From positions 6,313,900 through 6,377,899 of the forward strand of contig NW_003101681.1 in the NCBI RefSeq assembly GCF_000003855.2: a DNA stretch of 64,000 nt. Direction: 5' to 3'. The stretch is from Blastomyces gilchristii SLH14081. Its lineage: Eukaryota > Ascomycota > Eurotiomycetes > Onygenales > Ajellomycetaceae. Shown here piece after piece: positions 1 to 11,810 of this stretch. The notes under the pieces were generated by a model. It was not told the origin of the DNA and searched no databases. It saw only the letters and a list, made by a program, of their open reading frames with translations. Position 1 is the stretch's first letter. Each line of letters starts with the position of its first letter. A program made the position numbers and the translations under genes.

Positions 1-3000
1 CGATATTGGCGAGAGCAGCCTCTAGCTCGACCATGGTGGTTTGCAGCTGCTGTTTGGAGGACTGGAGTGATTCAGCAGCGGCACGGTGCTTGCTTTGCCA
101 CTCAGCTCGCTCTGCCAAGGCAGCTTGCAATTCAACAAGGGTGGCCTGAAGTTTGTTCTCGGATGATTTTAAGGACTCGACGGCGCCCTGGTGCTTGACT
201 TCGAGTTCGAAATTTGCTTCGTCCAGCTGCACAATCTTCTGATCCTGAGCATTGGCCTTCTCATCCTTTTCAATCACTAGAGCCCTCTGTGTCTCCAACA
301 GCTCATTCAAACTCTGAACTTCAGCGGTCAGCTCCTTCTCACGGGTGTCATGCGCTTCTTGCATCTCCTTGATCTGGTTCTCATACTGCAGGATCTGATC
401 CCTCATCTGCGAGACCATAGAGATATCCATCGGCGACGAGCCGGAGAGACTCGACCGTTCCCTCGTCAGACCAGAAATGATAGTCGCCTTGGTCTCCATC
501 TCTTTTTTGACATTTTTATTCTCAGCCTCAAGAGCTTGAATACGCTCCATGCGGCTGTGCAGCTCGTGCATGGCAGTGTTAAGGCTAACTTCGAAATTCT
601 GCATCGTATCGGGTCTGTCTTCGAATTCTTCGATAGCGATATTTCTCAGGGAAGCGAGAGATCGATGTGCGCGGTCGACGGTAGTCATGTTCTGGCTGGT
701 CATGCGTCGGATGACTTGGGCCTTGGGCGACGGAGAAGAGGGTGAGGAAGACTTTGTTCGCTGCAGCTCTTGTTTCAGGTCCTCGACCAGATTCAGGGTC
801 TCTTCATGCTCTGATTGCAGCTGGGCATACTTCTGTGTCACCAAGCTCATGCCGTACTGGTGTTCTTGCAGCAGCTTGTGCATATTTTCCAGGTCACTAC
901 CATTAGGCTCATCCTTCTCGAAGGCATCTGGTAGGTCGGAATTGCCCTTGCGTCCGCTCTCCGAAGGCTCCTGTGAAATAGACGACTGCTCGGCCAAGTA
1001 TAGCTCCGAGGAGAGCAATCGTGAGGATGAAGGCTGTCCGCCCGCCCTGAGCTCCTGGACTCTCGAATCTTCTAAAAAAGATACCGGCCGAGAACTTGTC
1101 ATCGGGGTTGAAGCAGCCACCACATTAGGGGGGTGGCGGGCTTCGTCAACCACATCCTGAAGCTCGGCAAGAGTGCGGAGGGCTTCTTCATATTTGGCGT
1201 GAAGAAGATCGTACTCGTTGGTGGTGGTCTCGTGCTGGATTCGAAGTTCAAACAGTTCTTGCGTCACGTCCTCCAGCTTCTCCGCAACAAACCGGGATTG
1301 AGCAGGGCTCTGAGGGGGGTAATCGTAGTCTGTGGTGAGATTACGATCACTCTTTTCCCCAGAGGCCTTTTGCAGGGCTTCCAGGCCGGAATTGTCATCA
1401 GCACGGGCTTCCACCTCTTCCTGTTCAGAAGGAGCTGAACCAGCCTCTGGAAGCGTCTCCCCGAGATCATCATCGGACTCGGGAATGGCAGTTTCAACAG
1501 CTTCCATCAGTACATCGAGAGATTGAGATAGACCCCGCTTGCGGGGCTTCAGGGGTTCCCTACTTGCGACAGGAGCGGTGTGGGAATGTGCGGGATTGTA
1601 AATTTCCCGCTTGTCATCATCCGACTTAGCGCTGTTTTGTTGGATATGGTCGAGCTCGTACAATAGAGTATCGAGTTTACCAAGGCTACGCTGGCGATCA
1701 ATAACGTGCTCTAACCTATCCATCTCACGCTGCATCAGCTCCATGTCCTGATCAGCCTCCGCTAGCCGTTCCTCCAGGGTTGATATATAGTCTTCGCAGC
1801 TGGCTTCGTTTTCACGCGCGCGAGCGATTTCTTTGCGTAACTCGGCGATAATAGCAGCGTTCTTCTCTTCCCCAGTGGTGTGGCCATCAAGCTTGGACTC
1901 AAGCTCGTGTAGGTAATGTTCCGTATTTGCTTCGCGATCCATCATTTTCTGAATACGGGCCTGTAGCTGCGCATTGACGGTCTCGATATAGGCACACTTG
2001 GTCTCCTTTTCCAGAAGGCTACTCTCAGTGTTAGACAGCGAGGAGCGAGTGTTGGATAAAGATGATTCGAGGCTTTGAATCGTTTTTTCATATTCCAATA
2101 CAACCTGCTCGACAGACTCTGCGAAGGAATGGGAGCGCTTCAGCCTTTCCATCGCACTATCACCAAGCAGGCTTTGTAGGTCATCAGTATCCCCGCTGAA
2201 ATCAGTAGCCTTGGTCAGTTCCGAGATGAGCTTGGCATGTCGTTGGCTGAGAGCGGTATAACTTTCTTGCACATCCAACAGGTGGTTCTGGAGTTCGATT
2301 TCTCGTTCATTTTGCCGTTCTGCGCGTTCTTGCGGTACGTTGCTCCTCCTATCCCCACCTTCGGAGTTGTTGATTTGCTGGCGTAAAAACGCCACTTCTG
2401 CTTTTAGTCGGTCAATGACGGCTTGTTTATCGCTTTCATCCGTCACTTGCTGGATGCGAGGTTTGCTTTGAATGGCTCTAGCCCGTTGGGCGTACTGCAC
2501 GGTGTTGAGGGTTTCACTCAGGTGGAACTCAGCGGGTGTAACGCAAGCAATCATATAAGTAATTGCATTGCCACCGAGGGAATCTTGAAGCAGTCGAGTG
2601 AGCTTGGAATCGCGATATGAGACGTGAGCGCCCGCCTGTCTGGATGAAAGTTGTGAAATGACCTTGCCTAAACTAGCAAGACCAGCGTTAATTGATATGC
2701 CCTCCTTGGCCCGTTCCCCAGATGCACCAGTATTCTTCAGACGTTCGCTACCAGCAAGGTCAACAAAATGCAATTTGCTATCCACGGTAATTGACATGTC
2801 GGAGCCAGAAAGAGCTTCGACAGGCATCGACAATCGCTTCTCACGGGTCGACATATTCGACGTCTGGTCCTTGCGCTGGACAAGGTTCAAGGAGAAGACG
2901 GCATGCGAGCGGGAGGATTTTGCGTTGATCGCAGTGGCATCTGTTTGTCGGATAGAGGAGCCAAAATTCAGAGCTCCGATGAGGTCTTCGAACGAGTTGA

Positions 3001-4065
3001 TATTGACCTGGTGTAGGCCCGTGAGTAGGATACGTCCCTTTGTGTCTTCGCGGATCGTAACGGAACCTCGTTCTCCAAAGGGCGTGTTTTCAGGGAGCAG
3101 GAGGTCCCTTAGTTGTTCATTATAAATCTAGATACCAGCAGGGTTAGACGAGTTGGTCTTTTCGTGTCAAAATTATTCAAGTATGAGGACTTTTTAAAAT
3201 TACCTCTACATAAGTGGCTTTCATCTGCCAGCTTTTTTCCAAACCCCTGCCTAAATTGGGCAATGATGAATTGACGGAATATCGTGTTGGGGTTCGTAAG
3301 CCGGTTGAGCCGGTGCGATTGTGTGTGGCTCCCGTCAATTTTTCGAAGAGAAGTTGGGCGGCACGGGGAATAATTCCTAGATTAGAGTTGAGAGGCATTA
3401 GACATCGAGTCAAGATATATATACGTAAATATACAAAAGAAACATTCACATACCCATAGCCCTCTGGTCGTTCTGCTCCGCTGGGCCAGATGTGCCCATA
3501 GTGTAAGATTTTCCAGCACCAGACTGGCCATATGCAAGAATCGAAACATTGTAACCCTGGATGAAGGAGTTGACGCTATCCTGCAGGTACTCCCAGATGC
3601 CTTCCTGATCAACTGTCTCCGCAAACACTCTATCGAATACAAACAGCTTGCGACCTTGCGGAGCATCGACGGCAACGCTGGTTGGTGACGTGACATGAAC
3701 TGTTGACCGTTGAAAGCGCTGAGGAATTAATTCGTACCCAGGATCGGTCGACCTCAATGGCGGGCGAACGCGAACAGCTGTTGTGTATCCTCTCGTAAGT
3801 AGACAATATTTCGAGAAACGATTTAACTTTATACACATATATACATATATGCATATATATATTAAGAAAATAAAGAAAATAAGTAAATAAAACAAAGATA
3901 CGTACCGACTTTCACGGCAGTCTTTGTATCCTCATCTGACGCTCTGCTACCGCCTTGTTTGCTGCTCATACTCATGCGACTGTTGCTTCGTGGAGGTCGA
4001 ATCATTGCGCTCATGGGACGCGGCTGAACGGTGGGAATAGGAGAGGCAGGAGGAGAATTGGCCAT
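1..4065 (-). CDS. Kinesin motor protein, kinesin-4-like, long coiled-coil tail (3' end outside window)
   Basis: Microtubule motor ATPase. Four exons are visible: 4065-3906, 3777-3454, 3376-3204 and 3127 to the left edge; intron phases 1, 1 and 0 close the frame. About 1,260 residues are present and the stop lies outside. After a Ser/Pro-rich lead (residues 1-50) comes AVRVRPPL. The P-loop GQSGAGKS is at about 137-144, switch I SSRSH at 290-294 and switch II DLAGSE at 342-347. The microtubule-binding stretch YRDSKLTRLLQDSLGG is at about 390-405, and the neck begins near 435. The rest is almost continuous heptad-like coiled coil rich in E, Q, L and K, with Ser-rich breaks. The motor resembles the KIF4/KIF21 group, which acts in spindle midzone or microtubule-length control. 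Assignment to kinesin-4 is by motif resemblance; kinesin itself is certain. Start: first ATG, with an in-frame Ser/Pro leader typical of fungal kinesins. Confidence 0.93.
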
Positions 4066-4961
4066 GGTGGAGAAACCGCTATATCGACGTCGGAATAGTT
4101 ATGGGGCCGGTCTTTCTCTGTCTCTGTCTCTCTTTCTGACTTTCTCTCTCGCGCTCTCTCCTTCGACGGCAAGGAAGAAAAAGAAAGGAAAATAACGGAG
4201 AAGGGAAAAGAAAAACAAGGCCAACAAGCCACCCCCCAAGTTCTTGGTCCACCAAAATTAACTACCAGAGTCGTCAGGCCAGTAAGAAGAATGTGATCAT
4301 GGGAGCCAATTCGAAGGGGGCGTGCCAGAGGAGGTATTATTGATTTATTTGTTTTCTTAGCCGTAAGTTTGAAATCTAAATGGGGGGATTTTCAATTCGA
4401 GGGTTCGTTATTCGATATCGGTGTATCTTTGCGTTCTTGTGGTGAGTCTGTCCCTGACAGAGCGAGATACCGGGGGTGGGATTGAATTGATTAAAGGAAT
4501 TAAATGGATGGAGATGATATTACAAAAAAAAATATAAAATAAAAAGGGAGGATGGAGTGAAGACAGGATGACGGGCGACTGGTAAGCCCCTATTATTCTC
4601 ACGCAAAGAAAAGGGTTCGACTAGCGCAGTATTTTTTTCCCCCTTTGGCGGGAACGTGGTCGGATTTGACGCCAAAGCCAGGGTTGTCAATGGCGGCGGC
4701 ATATGAGAGGCCCTAGACACAGGCTCCGGGGGGTGGGGTGACGCGCGCGCACAGAGGGTCGCGGCGGAGAGAAGGGCGGGAGGAGGATGGAGAGGAGAGG
4801 AGAGGAATATGGAGAGTTGTGAGGATTGTAAGGATGTGAGGATTGTAAGGATGTGAAAATATGAAGACAAATAATAAGAACGAGCCACTGTGGTTGGTAG
4901 TGGTGGTAACTAGTCGAGCAGAAAGCGCACAGCGATCGATTTGCCCGGTGAGGATGATGTT

Positions 4962-5006
4962 GGATGTGGTGGATGTGGATGTGGATGTGGATGTGGATGT
5001 GGATGT
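4962..5006. repeat. Hexanucleotide microsatellite (GGATGT)n
   Basis: Six perfect GGATGT units run from 4971 to 5006, preceded by one further unit and a GGT at 4962-4970. It lies about 0.9 kb upstream of the kinesin start. All frames through it are open and give artificial repetitive peptides, so no coding is inferred. Confidence 0.95.
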
Positions 5007-7460
5007 TGTTTTTGGTGTTTACAGCCACGTATTATACAAGTGCTGTACGGATTTACAAGGGGCTCGGCCCCAGTCTCCACCGTAAAATACACCGTTGCTG
5101 TAAGGTTTACCGCTTACCGCTTATCTCTCTAGCGGGCCGTTGCTGACCACGCCGCCTGCCTCTCTGTACCTGGCATGTATCTGACCCACATAAACACAGC
5201 CAGAAGTGACCTGTGCGGTACCTGTTCCATCCCCCCGGACATCAGGTACAGAGTTAACTAGACATCTGTCATCTGTACAGGAACAAAAGTCAAAATATGT
5301 ATTCTGTATGTCAAACAAAGTAAAAAATACCAGATCCGTTTATGTCTTATCAACGCAGGAATACGCAGCAAGATGCAATCACTGTTCACCGACTTATGTA
5401 CAGAACATCATTTAATATTATTGTCCAAGGCTATGTAAGGTATGAAACGCATGGTGGTGAGTTCATTAACCGCGCACTTCCATGAGCAATTTTCATGCGA
5501 GTCTCTATCACAATTATTGGGAAAAAAAGAAGTTCGCATCTAGTTCTGAAACGCTTGGCGGAAAGGGGCTTCGCCAGATCAACCCCCCTGGCAAGCACTG
5601 TTGTCTGTCGAATAAAATAATAGGATTGTGGCAAATTTGATGTCGAGATAGCACCATATCATGGTGGTTGGTTGGCTGTCATGCCACTCAAGACCAAATA
5701 GGAAAATAGCTTTCCCCAGAGTCTCGCGATGTCACCAAGAGAGGATGGTTTTATGCTCTTTTATTACTCTTTTAACGGTCAGCCTTGTGCTCTGTGTTGC
5801 CTCACGCTCGCCTGCCCTACAACAAACAGCTTCTTATCATGACCACCTCAGATATATGCTTATATCTCACTATATATATGCCATGTTTTCCATTCACAGT
5901 TCAGCTTCTGTCCGGATATCAAGATGATATCGAAGCTAGCCCCGCCGCCAATATACAGACTACGGAGTACAGATTGCATAGATTGACATCCCACAGGATG
6001 ATATCATAACCATGTCCTACATCATAAGCATCCGCTTCATTCTGTGCTAAGGCGCCAGAGTCAAGGCAACCCAACTCTTAACTACCGTAGGCAGGGCTTA
6101 CTCTGTCCAGCTGCAGATCGACTACAGCGATTCTATATCACCAACTACCAGATGCGGACATGAAACCATTGGAGGGAGCTAACGTGTATCCCTGTGGTCG
6201 CGCATCTTCTTCCGGGATTGATCGGGCGACGGGGGGCGGGGGAGGAGGGGAATCAGAGGATGGGTGGAGGGAGTAACGAGTACAGAGACTATGCAGTCGC
6301 CAACTTCCTAAGGTAATGAATTCCACACAAGAAAAAGAAAAAAAAAAGAAAAAGAAAAAGAAAAATGCTATATCAACATATTCTTATTTACTCCGACCGC
6401 TTCTCCCTCGATGATCAATACCGAGTTACCTACCAGCCCCCCGGCAACAATGCCAATGCATGAACTAAAATAATATCTCCGAAAGTGCATTCAATCCTGG
6501 ACAAGGTCTGAAAAACCAACCCCCTTTTCTCCTGCAACTGTGATTTTGTATTCATTAGCCTATGGCCTATGAATACCCAGGTATGTAGGTAGGTAACCAA
6601 GGGGGTTGCATACATTGTGAAGAGCTTTCTCTTACAAAAAAAAAAAGCCCAGAACTTGAATAAATTGCATTTTGATAGTGTAGGATGATAAATACTACCA
6701 TTTACCTCCCCCCCTCCCCCCCTCTCCTCTCTCATCAAGCAGGACTGCAGGAAAATAGTATCAGATATCCGCTCCTTGCCCCATTGATCCCAGCCTCCCC
6801 CAAGTTTCCATCTTGTTCTAGCTCCCCGTTCTCCCTCTCCGCTCCCTCTCCACCACCCCACTCCGCCCAACAGTAGTAGTATTATATCATCATTATTATT
6901 ATTTGCAAAACCTGAGCGCCGCCAAACGCAGGAACCGAGGCAAGCTCATCCTTCCCCCCACGTCACTAAATATACCGGCGTGTTCTTGTCATCATTATTC
7001 TAACTTCTCAGCAGGGGACGATATGTACTCAGTACCAGACTGAAGTATATAGGAGTTTATGGATCTGCCAAAAAGCCTGCCCGGCCCAAGGTATATACAT
7101 ACATGTATGTACATGTAGTATTGACAAGCATAATCCGTACTTGTCCTGTCACTCGCGACCAGCAGGCTTGCATCAACTTATTGGCAGAAAAGCCACTAAC
7201 TAGGGTACCTGATGCAGCTGAGGCTAGCCCGGGGTCAAATCGGTCTTGAAGTCCATTTACCCCATGGATGTACTCCGTACTCTGTACAGATACATGTACA
7301 TGTACTATCAGCGTAGTAACTTTTTCCTTTTAGCCTAGCCGGGCCCTCAGCAATCACTGACAGAAGAAGAGATGGAGAAATTGATTCTTCTAGTGCCTCT
7401 TTTTCTTTCTTCTCTTCTCTTTTCTTTTTTTCTTTCCTGATGCTTGGTGAAAGCCGAAAA

Positions 7461-7472
7461 GAGAGAGAGAGA

Positions 7473-7504
<32 letters not shown>
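7461..7504. repeat. GA then TG dinucleotide microsatellite
   Basis: A short GA run (7461-7472) is followed by about 15 TG units (7474-7504). No gene is associated with it. Confidence 0.95.
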
Positions 7505-7507
<3 letters not shown>

Positions 7508-8244
7508 GACCCTTCTGAGGATTGAGGATAAGAGATTTTGAGAGGAGTTAGCTTGTTAATCATAATGTTATAGTTATACAACTATAAGAATATCCCATTG
7601 ACACTAGGCCGGGAGTAGAGTAGTGCAAGAGGCAGGCCGCTTTAATCACCCATGCTGAGTGAGGCACGGCACAGGTGAGGTAGTTGCACTCATTCCAGGC
7701 CTGCAAGTAGAACCAATCACTTCCAAGGTAGGGTAGATGTTTTCCATCAAAGAAAAACTGGTCGTTTTATGGGGATGACCCTAGCTAGGATTTCGGCATG
7801 TTAATTCAAAAAGGGGTTGATGTTGTCCGTACAGAAAAGGCTATCAATTGTGCAAGGCAAAGAGCCCACATTTCTCTACAGCGTAGTCAATTTTCAGGTT
7901 AACATGTCCAGAATAAACCATGAATACATGCTTTTATACGGGATACAAATTCAACACAAGCAAGCTTCTAACAATGCCAGATAGAGCATTGATTGGCACA
8001 GTATTGTCTCGTCAATCTGTCAATCTGTCAATCTGATTCATACAGTTCTTGACAAATGACGAATGAGGCTCATTTATTCTTCGCGAAGCCTACAATACCG
8101 GAGCTAGTCTAAAGTAAGACTAGCCTAGCCTTGTGGGGGTAGTTAATTTTCTGCCACCCTCATTATTAACTGATTATTTATTGGCTGGATGCCTCTATCA
8201 GCTTTCCTATTGGCCATATCAAGGCGGTAAGGCACCACGCTAAC

Positions 8245-10485
8245 TTGATAGCATGTTATGTTGACACAACCCTTGTACATGTGGAGCAGGCTCTAGAGGA
8301 CGAGAAAAGACGTCGACAGGTGTTAGCAGAACAGATACGGCCCTTAACACTTTTTGAATATCTTGATGCCTGCCACACTTATCTTTTCCGGGGTCTTGTC
8401 CCTGGGAACACTAAGCATTCAACCAAAGGAAGTGCCGACAATGCTGATGGCAAACTCCGTCCTCATCGCCTCCGGGAATGGCTTCTGTTCGCCAATGCAC
8501 AGACGGAAATATGGGATCAATTACTGAATCAAGAGAATGAAGAGTTTATCATGCAGCCCAAATTTGACTCCTTGAATGTGATAATGGCTCAGGGAAAGAA
8601 GACATGGAAAATCATTCACTCAGAACTCGACCTTCACTATTTCCAACAGGATGTCATCACAGAGCCTGTAGAGGCAATTATAGCGGCTTTTTTTGAGAAT
8701 GAGGGACTCCGACATGTATTTGGACTTCAGGGGCAGATTGCCTTTGAAAACCACACAAATACACTTAGTGACAGTGAGGAGGATAAGAGAGTTGTGGCAC
8801 GTCCATCAAAGCTTCAGGAAGGAACTGAAGGGGCTGCAACACCTATCACCTCTCCAGCTTCTGCCCGACCTCTGGCAGATGAGTTTTGCATTTACAATAA
8901 AGGGGAAAAGGTCGAAATCCCTGCCTTGATTGGTGAACTAAAGCCACCACACAAGCTTCCACTGACGGTTATTCAAAACGGGCTTCAAGACATGGAGCTT
9001 GATGAGGTAGTTGAGCTTCATCGTGACGACACAGAAAAAATAAAGGATCAGTGTTCGGTGGCTGCAGTTATCACACAGGCCTTTTCTTACATGGTTAAGG
9101 CTGGTGTTGAATACGGGTATGTGAGCACTGGTGAAGCATTTATTTTCCTTCACTTCAAAGCCGATGAACCAGGGACTGTTTATTACTATCTTTCAGTTCC
9201 TGAGACGGATGTGGGCAAGGAAACTGGATTTACAGAGGAGTTTGAAGGTGATGACAACAAACTACATATGACAGCAGTTGGGCAGGTTCTTGCTTTTACA
9301 CTCCGAGCAATACAGACTACCCCACATGACCAAAAATGGAAAGAATGGGCCTCAAACCAGTTGAATGTGTGGGTGGTTACGGAAGAAGATTTATATCCGT
9401 CAACCCAGGAGGAAGATGAGAGGTCACTCACACCTTACACGCTACGGAAAAGTGCCCAGATCTTTGTCAGGAATAGCCCTGTCCGCACCCGATCACTGGC
9501 CGCACGGTCGACCTGCAGACCACCATCTTCATTGCAGAACAGTAGTGGGGATGATGACAACGATCATGAATCTGACCCTGATTCGCTTAGTCAAAGACCT
9601 CACCAGCCTGCCGATTTCATGGTTGTTGTACCTCCCCCACCTACCTGGGCATCATCCCACAAGGGCCCCGTCTGTAAGGATGGAACTCGGCAATATTGCA
9701 CACAGAAGTGCCTGCTTGGTCTCTTGAATGGTGGGCCGCTGGATAGAGCCTGTCCAAATGTCAAAGAACATGGGGCAAATGTTCATAAGATTGACCACCC
9801 CACTTTCCTCTCTCTCCTCAGGGCACAGATACTACAAGAAATAGTAGATCCGTGGACCGATCCTCTAGGTTGTGAATCACTGCATAGACATGGTTCTCGC
9901 GGTGCACTGTTTGAAGTTATCCTTTTTCAATATGGCTACACCCTTGTAGGAAAAGGCTTCCCACCGGAGTTTGGCCACTACCTCAGGCATGAAAAAGCAC
10001 TCTACGACCAGTTGAAGCCAATACAGGGCTTGCATGTCCCTGTATGTCTTGGCACGATTGATGTGTCTAAGCGGCCCATGTTCTACGACGGAATCGCAGA
10101 CATTCCACACTTCTTACTTCTCGCCCACGCAGGCACTAATGTCTCAGAATGTGATGTTTCAGAAGATCAAATTGTGTCTGCAGCATCAAAGTCGCTGCAG
10201 GCCATTCATGCGCTGGGTGTACTCCACCATGATGCAGAGACCCGAAATTTGTTCTGGAGTGAGGAAGGTGAGAATGTGCTAGTTATTGATTTTGAAAGAG
10301 CAGAGATTCTTCGTCCTAAACGAGCGCTGCTAGGAAACACGCCACCAAATCGGAAGAGAAAGAGGGGAGGTGAAAGTATGGTCAAAGAAACAAAGGTAGA
10401 TGTGAGACGGAAGTGGATTGACACCAAGTTTGAGAGAGAGCTGAAGGGGATGGTTGAGTACTTGAATACATATCTCAAGTCTTGA
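8245..10485 (+). CDS. PD-(D/E)XK nuclease-like / protein kinase-like fusion protein (5' end unresolved)
   Basis: A 746-codon open frame whose first in-frame ATG is only at 8551; the frame stays open back to 8170. The true start is therefore in an upstream exon or lost; numbering here is from 8245. Residues 12-30 look coiled-coil-like. Residues 212-304 resemble a PD-(D/E)XK nuclease core: D212, then ExK at E231-K233, then QAFSYMVKAGVEYGY leading into a hydrophobic strand. A Cys cluster (C477, C485, C489, C503) precedes a kinase-like domain. That domain has a Gly-rich GSRGALFEV (550-558), a candidate lysine K570, a helix-C glutamate E583, an HxD-type catalytic loop (H661-H-D663, N668 at D+5) and D682-F-E in place of DFG. 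All expected kinase positions are filled, so activity is plausible. Related fungal proteins form large families sometimes linked to effector-like nuclease-kinase architectures; that link is inference. Substrate unknown. Confidence 0.75.
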   Translation: MIACYVDTTLVHVEQALEDEKRRRQVLAEQIRPLTLFEYLDACHTYLFRGLVPGNTKHSTKGSADNADGKLRPHRLREWLLFANAQTEIWDQLLNQENEEFIMQPKFDSLNVIMAQGKKTWKIIHSELDLHYFQQDVITEPVEAIIAAFFENEGLRHVFGLQGQIAFENHTNTLSDSEEDKRVVARPSKLQEGTEGAATPITSPASARPLADEFCIYNKGEKVEIPALIGELKPPHKLPLTVIQNGLQDMELDEVVELHRDDTEKIKDQCSVAAVITQAFSYMVKAGVEYGYVSTGEAFIFLHFKADEPGTVYYYLSVPETDVGKETGFTEEFEGDDNKLHMTAVGQVLAFTLRAIQTTPHDQKWKEWASNQLNVWVVTEEDLYPSTQEEDERSLTPYTLRKSAQIFVRNSPVRTRSLAARSTCRPPSSLQNSSGDDDNDHESDPDSLSQRPHQPADFMVVVPPPPTWASSHKGPVCKDGTRQYCTQKCLLGLLNGGPLDRACPNVKEHGANVHKIDHPTFLSLLRAQILQEIVDPWTDPLGCESLHRHGSRGALFEVILFQYGYTLVGKGFPPEFGHYLRHEKALYDQLKPIQGLHVPVCLGTIDVSKRPMFYDGIADIPHFLLLAHAGTNVSECDVSEDQIVSAASKSLQAIHALGVLHHDAETRNLFWSEEGENVLVIDFERAEILRPKRALLGNTPPNRKRKRGGESMVKETKVDVRRKWIDTKFERELKGMVEYLNTYLKS

Positions 10486-10788
10486 TATTATAGGCGTAGA
10501 CCAAGAGGTCACAGACTTACATGTATGTAAGCTGCTGTCAGAGCAACCTTTTGTCGTCTAACAGATAAAGTGTAGCTGGTGTGGAAGAGGTTCATGTTGT
10601 CTGTCTCTTATACCTACTGTTTTATAGCTTGTTTACAGATTGATACTCTTTGCGTTGATGTATTTTCAATTCTATTGTTTTGCCTTCCCTTAACTAGCCT
10701 CTACATATATATAATGGCTAAGCGGATCGAAACTTTTTCTAAAGTATACATATATATATGCCTGCTGCTGCAGGAAAGCCGTTAAAGC

Positions 10789-11700
10789 ATGCCATCTCCT
10801 TACAGACGACATTGGACCTGGCTATCTATGTCTGCACGACATGGCAACCCTGCAGCTTGGAAGGACGTAAGGCTGCGGGGTTCCGTCCGCGTCCACAGGA
10901 AGATCGATGCGCTCCTGAACAAAATCGCCGCGAAGCAGGATGTGTTTAGAGAGCTTGGCGCGGTGAAGAGGGCTGTGGCTGCTGTTTCAGCTCTTGTGGT
11001 GGAGCAGCGGGGAGTACCACCAAGGACAACCACCAAGGACAACGCAGACGCAGATGCAGACGCACACGGATGTTTTCGAGGCGGAGGGGCGGAGGGAGCT
11101 TTGTGGGGTGAGGGAGGATGTTGCGTGTTGCAGGCGTGAGGTTGCTGCTGTTCGGGCTGTGATGGTCAATCAGTGGGTGAGGGCGTTGTCTGGGTTGATT
11201 GTAAGGATTCCACCACGGGATCCGGCGTGTGGTGGTGGTGGTGGTGATGGTTCTTGGGAGGATGACTTCCCGGCGACAGTGAGGGACTTTTGGAAGCTGG
11301 GGAGGATTGAGAAAAGTATGCTTGTGCTTATCTATATGTGCTATTTTCCTCGGTTATTCTACATGTTTTATTGTCTTGTTTTCTTCCCGTCTTACAGATC
11401 ATGGAGTGGAGATACGATACCCTCATGCGCCTAGCGGAATCCTACACTACCCACATCCCGTGCTAGCAAGACTAGCGACGCATTGAACGCGACGGATCCC
11501 AGTCTCGTTCAGTTCCTCACGATACGAGATGCTGCGTCCGAGTATCCGATGCGGTGTCTACGGGCCCTGGCGGCGGTCTGGGGCCTAGCCTTCGACCTCC
11601 TTGAGCGGCCACCGGATCTTGTCGTCCATACTGGCGAAGTTTCACGGCGAAATTGACTGGATGGTGGTTTTCCCGCTCCCATACGATCTCGTGGGATATT
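10789..11700 (+). pseudogene. Broken reading frame, unrecognised protein
   Basis: Protein-like helical sequence begins in one frame from 10789 (KIDALLNKIAAKQDVFRELG). It continues in the next frame from about 11,060 (RREVAAVRAVMVNQWVRALSG, then FPATVRDFWKLGRIEK). A +1 shift falls at or near a 13-base tandem duplication at about 11,020-11,043. A plausible intron (GTATGC near 11,315 to TTACAG near 11,398) then leads into MEWRYDTLMRLAESY, but joining it needs one base less in the AAAA before the donor. A further coding-like stretch (11,505-11,650) is in yet another frame with stops. I do not recognise the family. The combination suggests a decayed gene rather than an odd splice pattern. It lies directly 3' of the nuclease-kinase ORF on the same strand. 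Confidence 0.4.
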
Positions 11701-11810
11701 GGAGTGTAGAGGATCCGACTTGTATGTTTCATGTTGATGTGAGATATAGAGAGACACCGGGGGGAGGAAGGGAATATTCAACCGCTCGAATTCCAGCCAA
11801 CGGACGATAA

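Larger units (their letters stand above)
4066..8244. other. Intergenic region, 4.2 kb, no supported gene
   Basis: The first part (about 4,080-4,260) is CT-rich and purine/pyrimidine-skewed, as expected for the kinesin promoter and 5' leader. The rest holds microsatellites (listed separately), poly-A runs near 6,330 and 6,640, a TACGGAGT octamer (5961), ACTCCGTA (7272), TACATGTA palindromes (7100, 7110, 7291, 7297) and a triple direct repeat of GTCAATCT at 8011-8034. Open frames here are short, low-complexity or mutually overlapping, and none resembles a known family. Confidence 0.7.

Noticed and set aside
549..1160. 203-codon plus-strand frame inside the kinesin gene
   Set aside because: It is the antisense shadow of the coiled-coil tail. 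The Ser/Cys-rich composition is what the complement of Glu/Gln/Leu codons gives.
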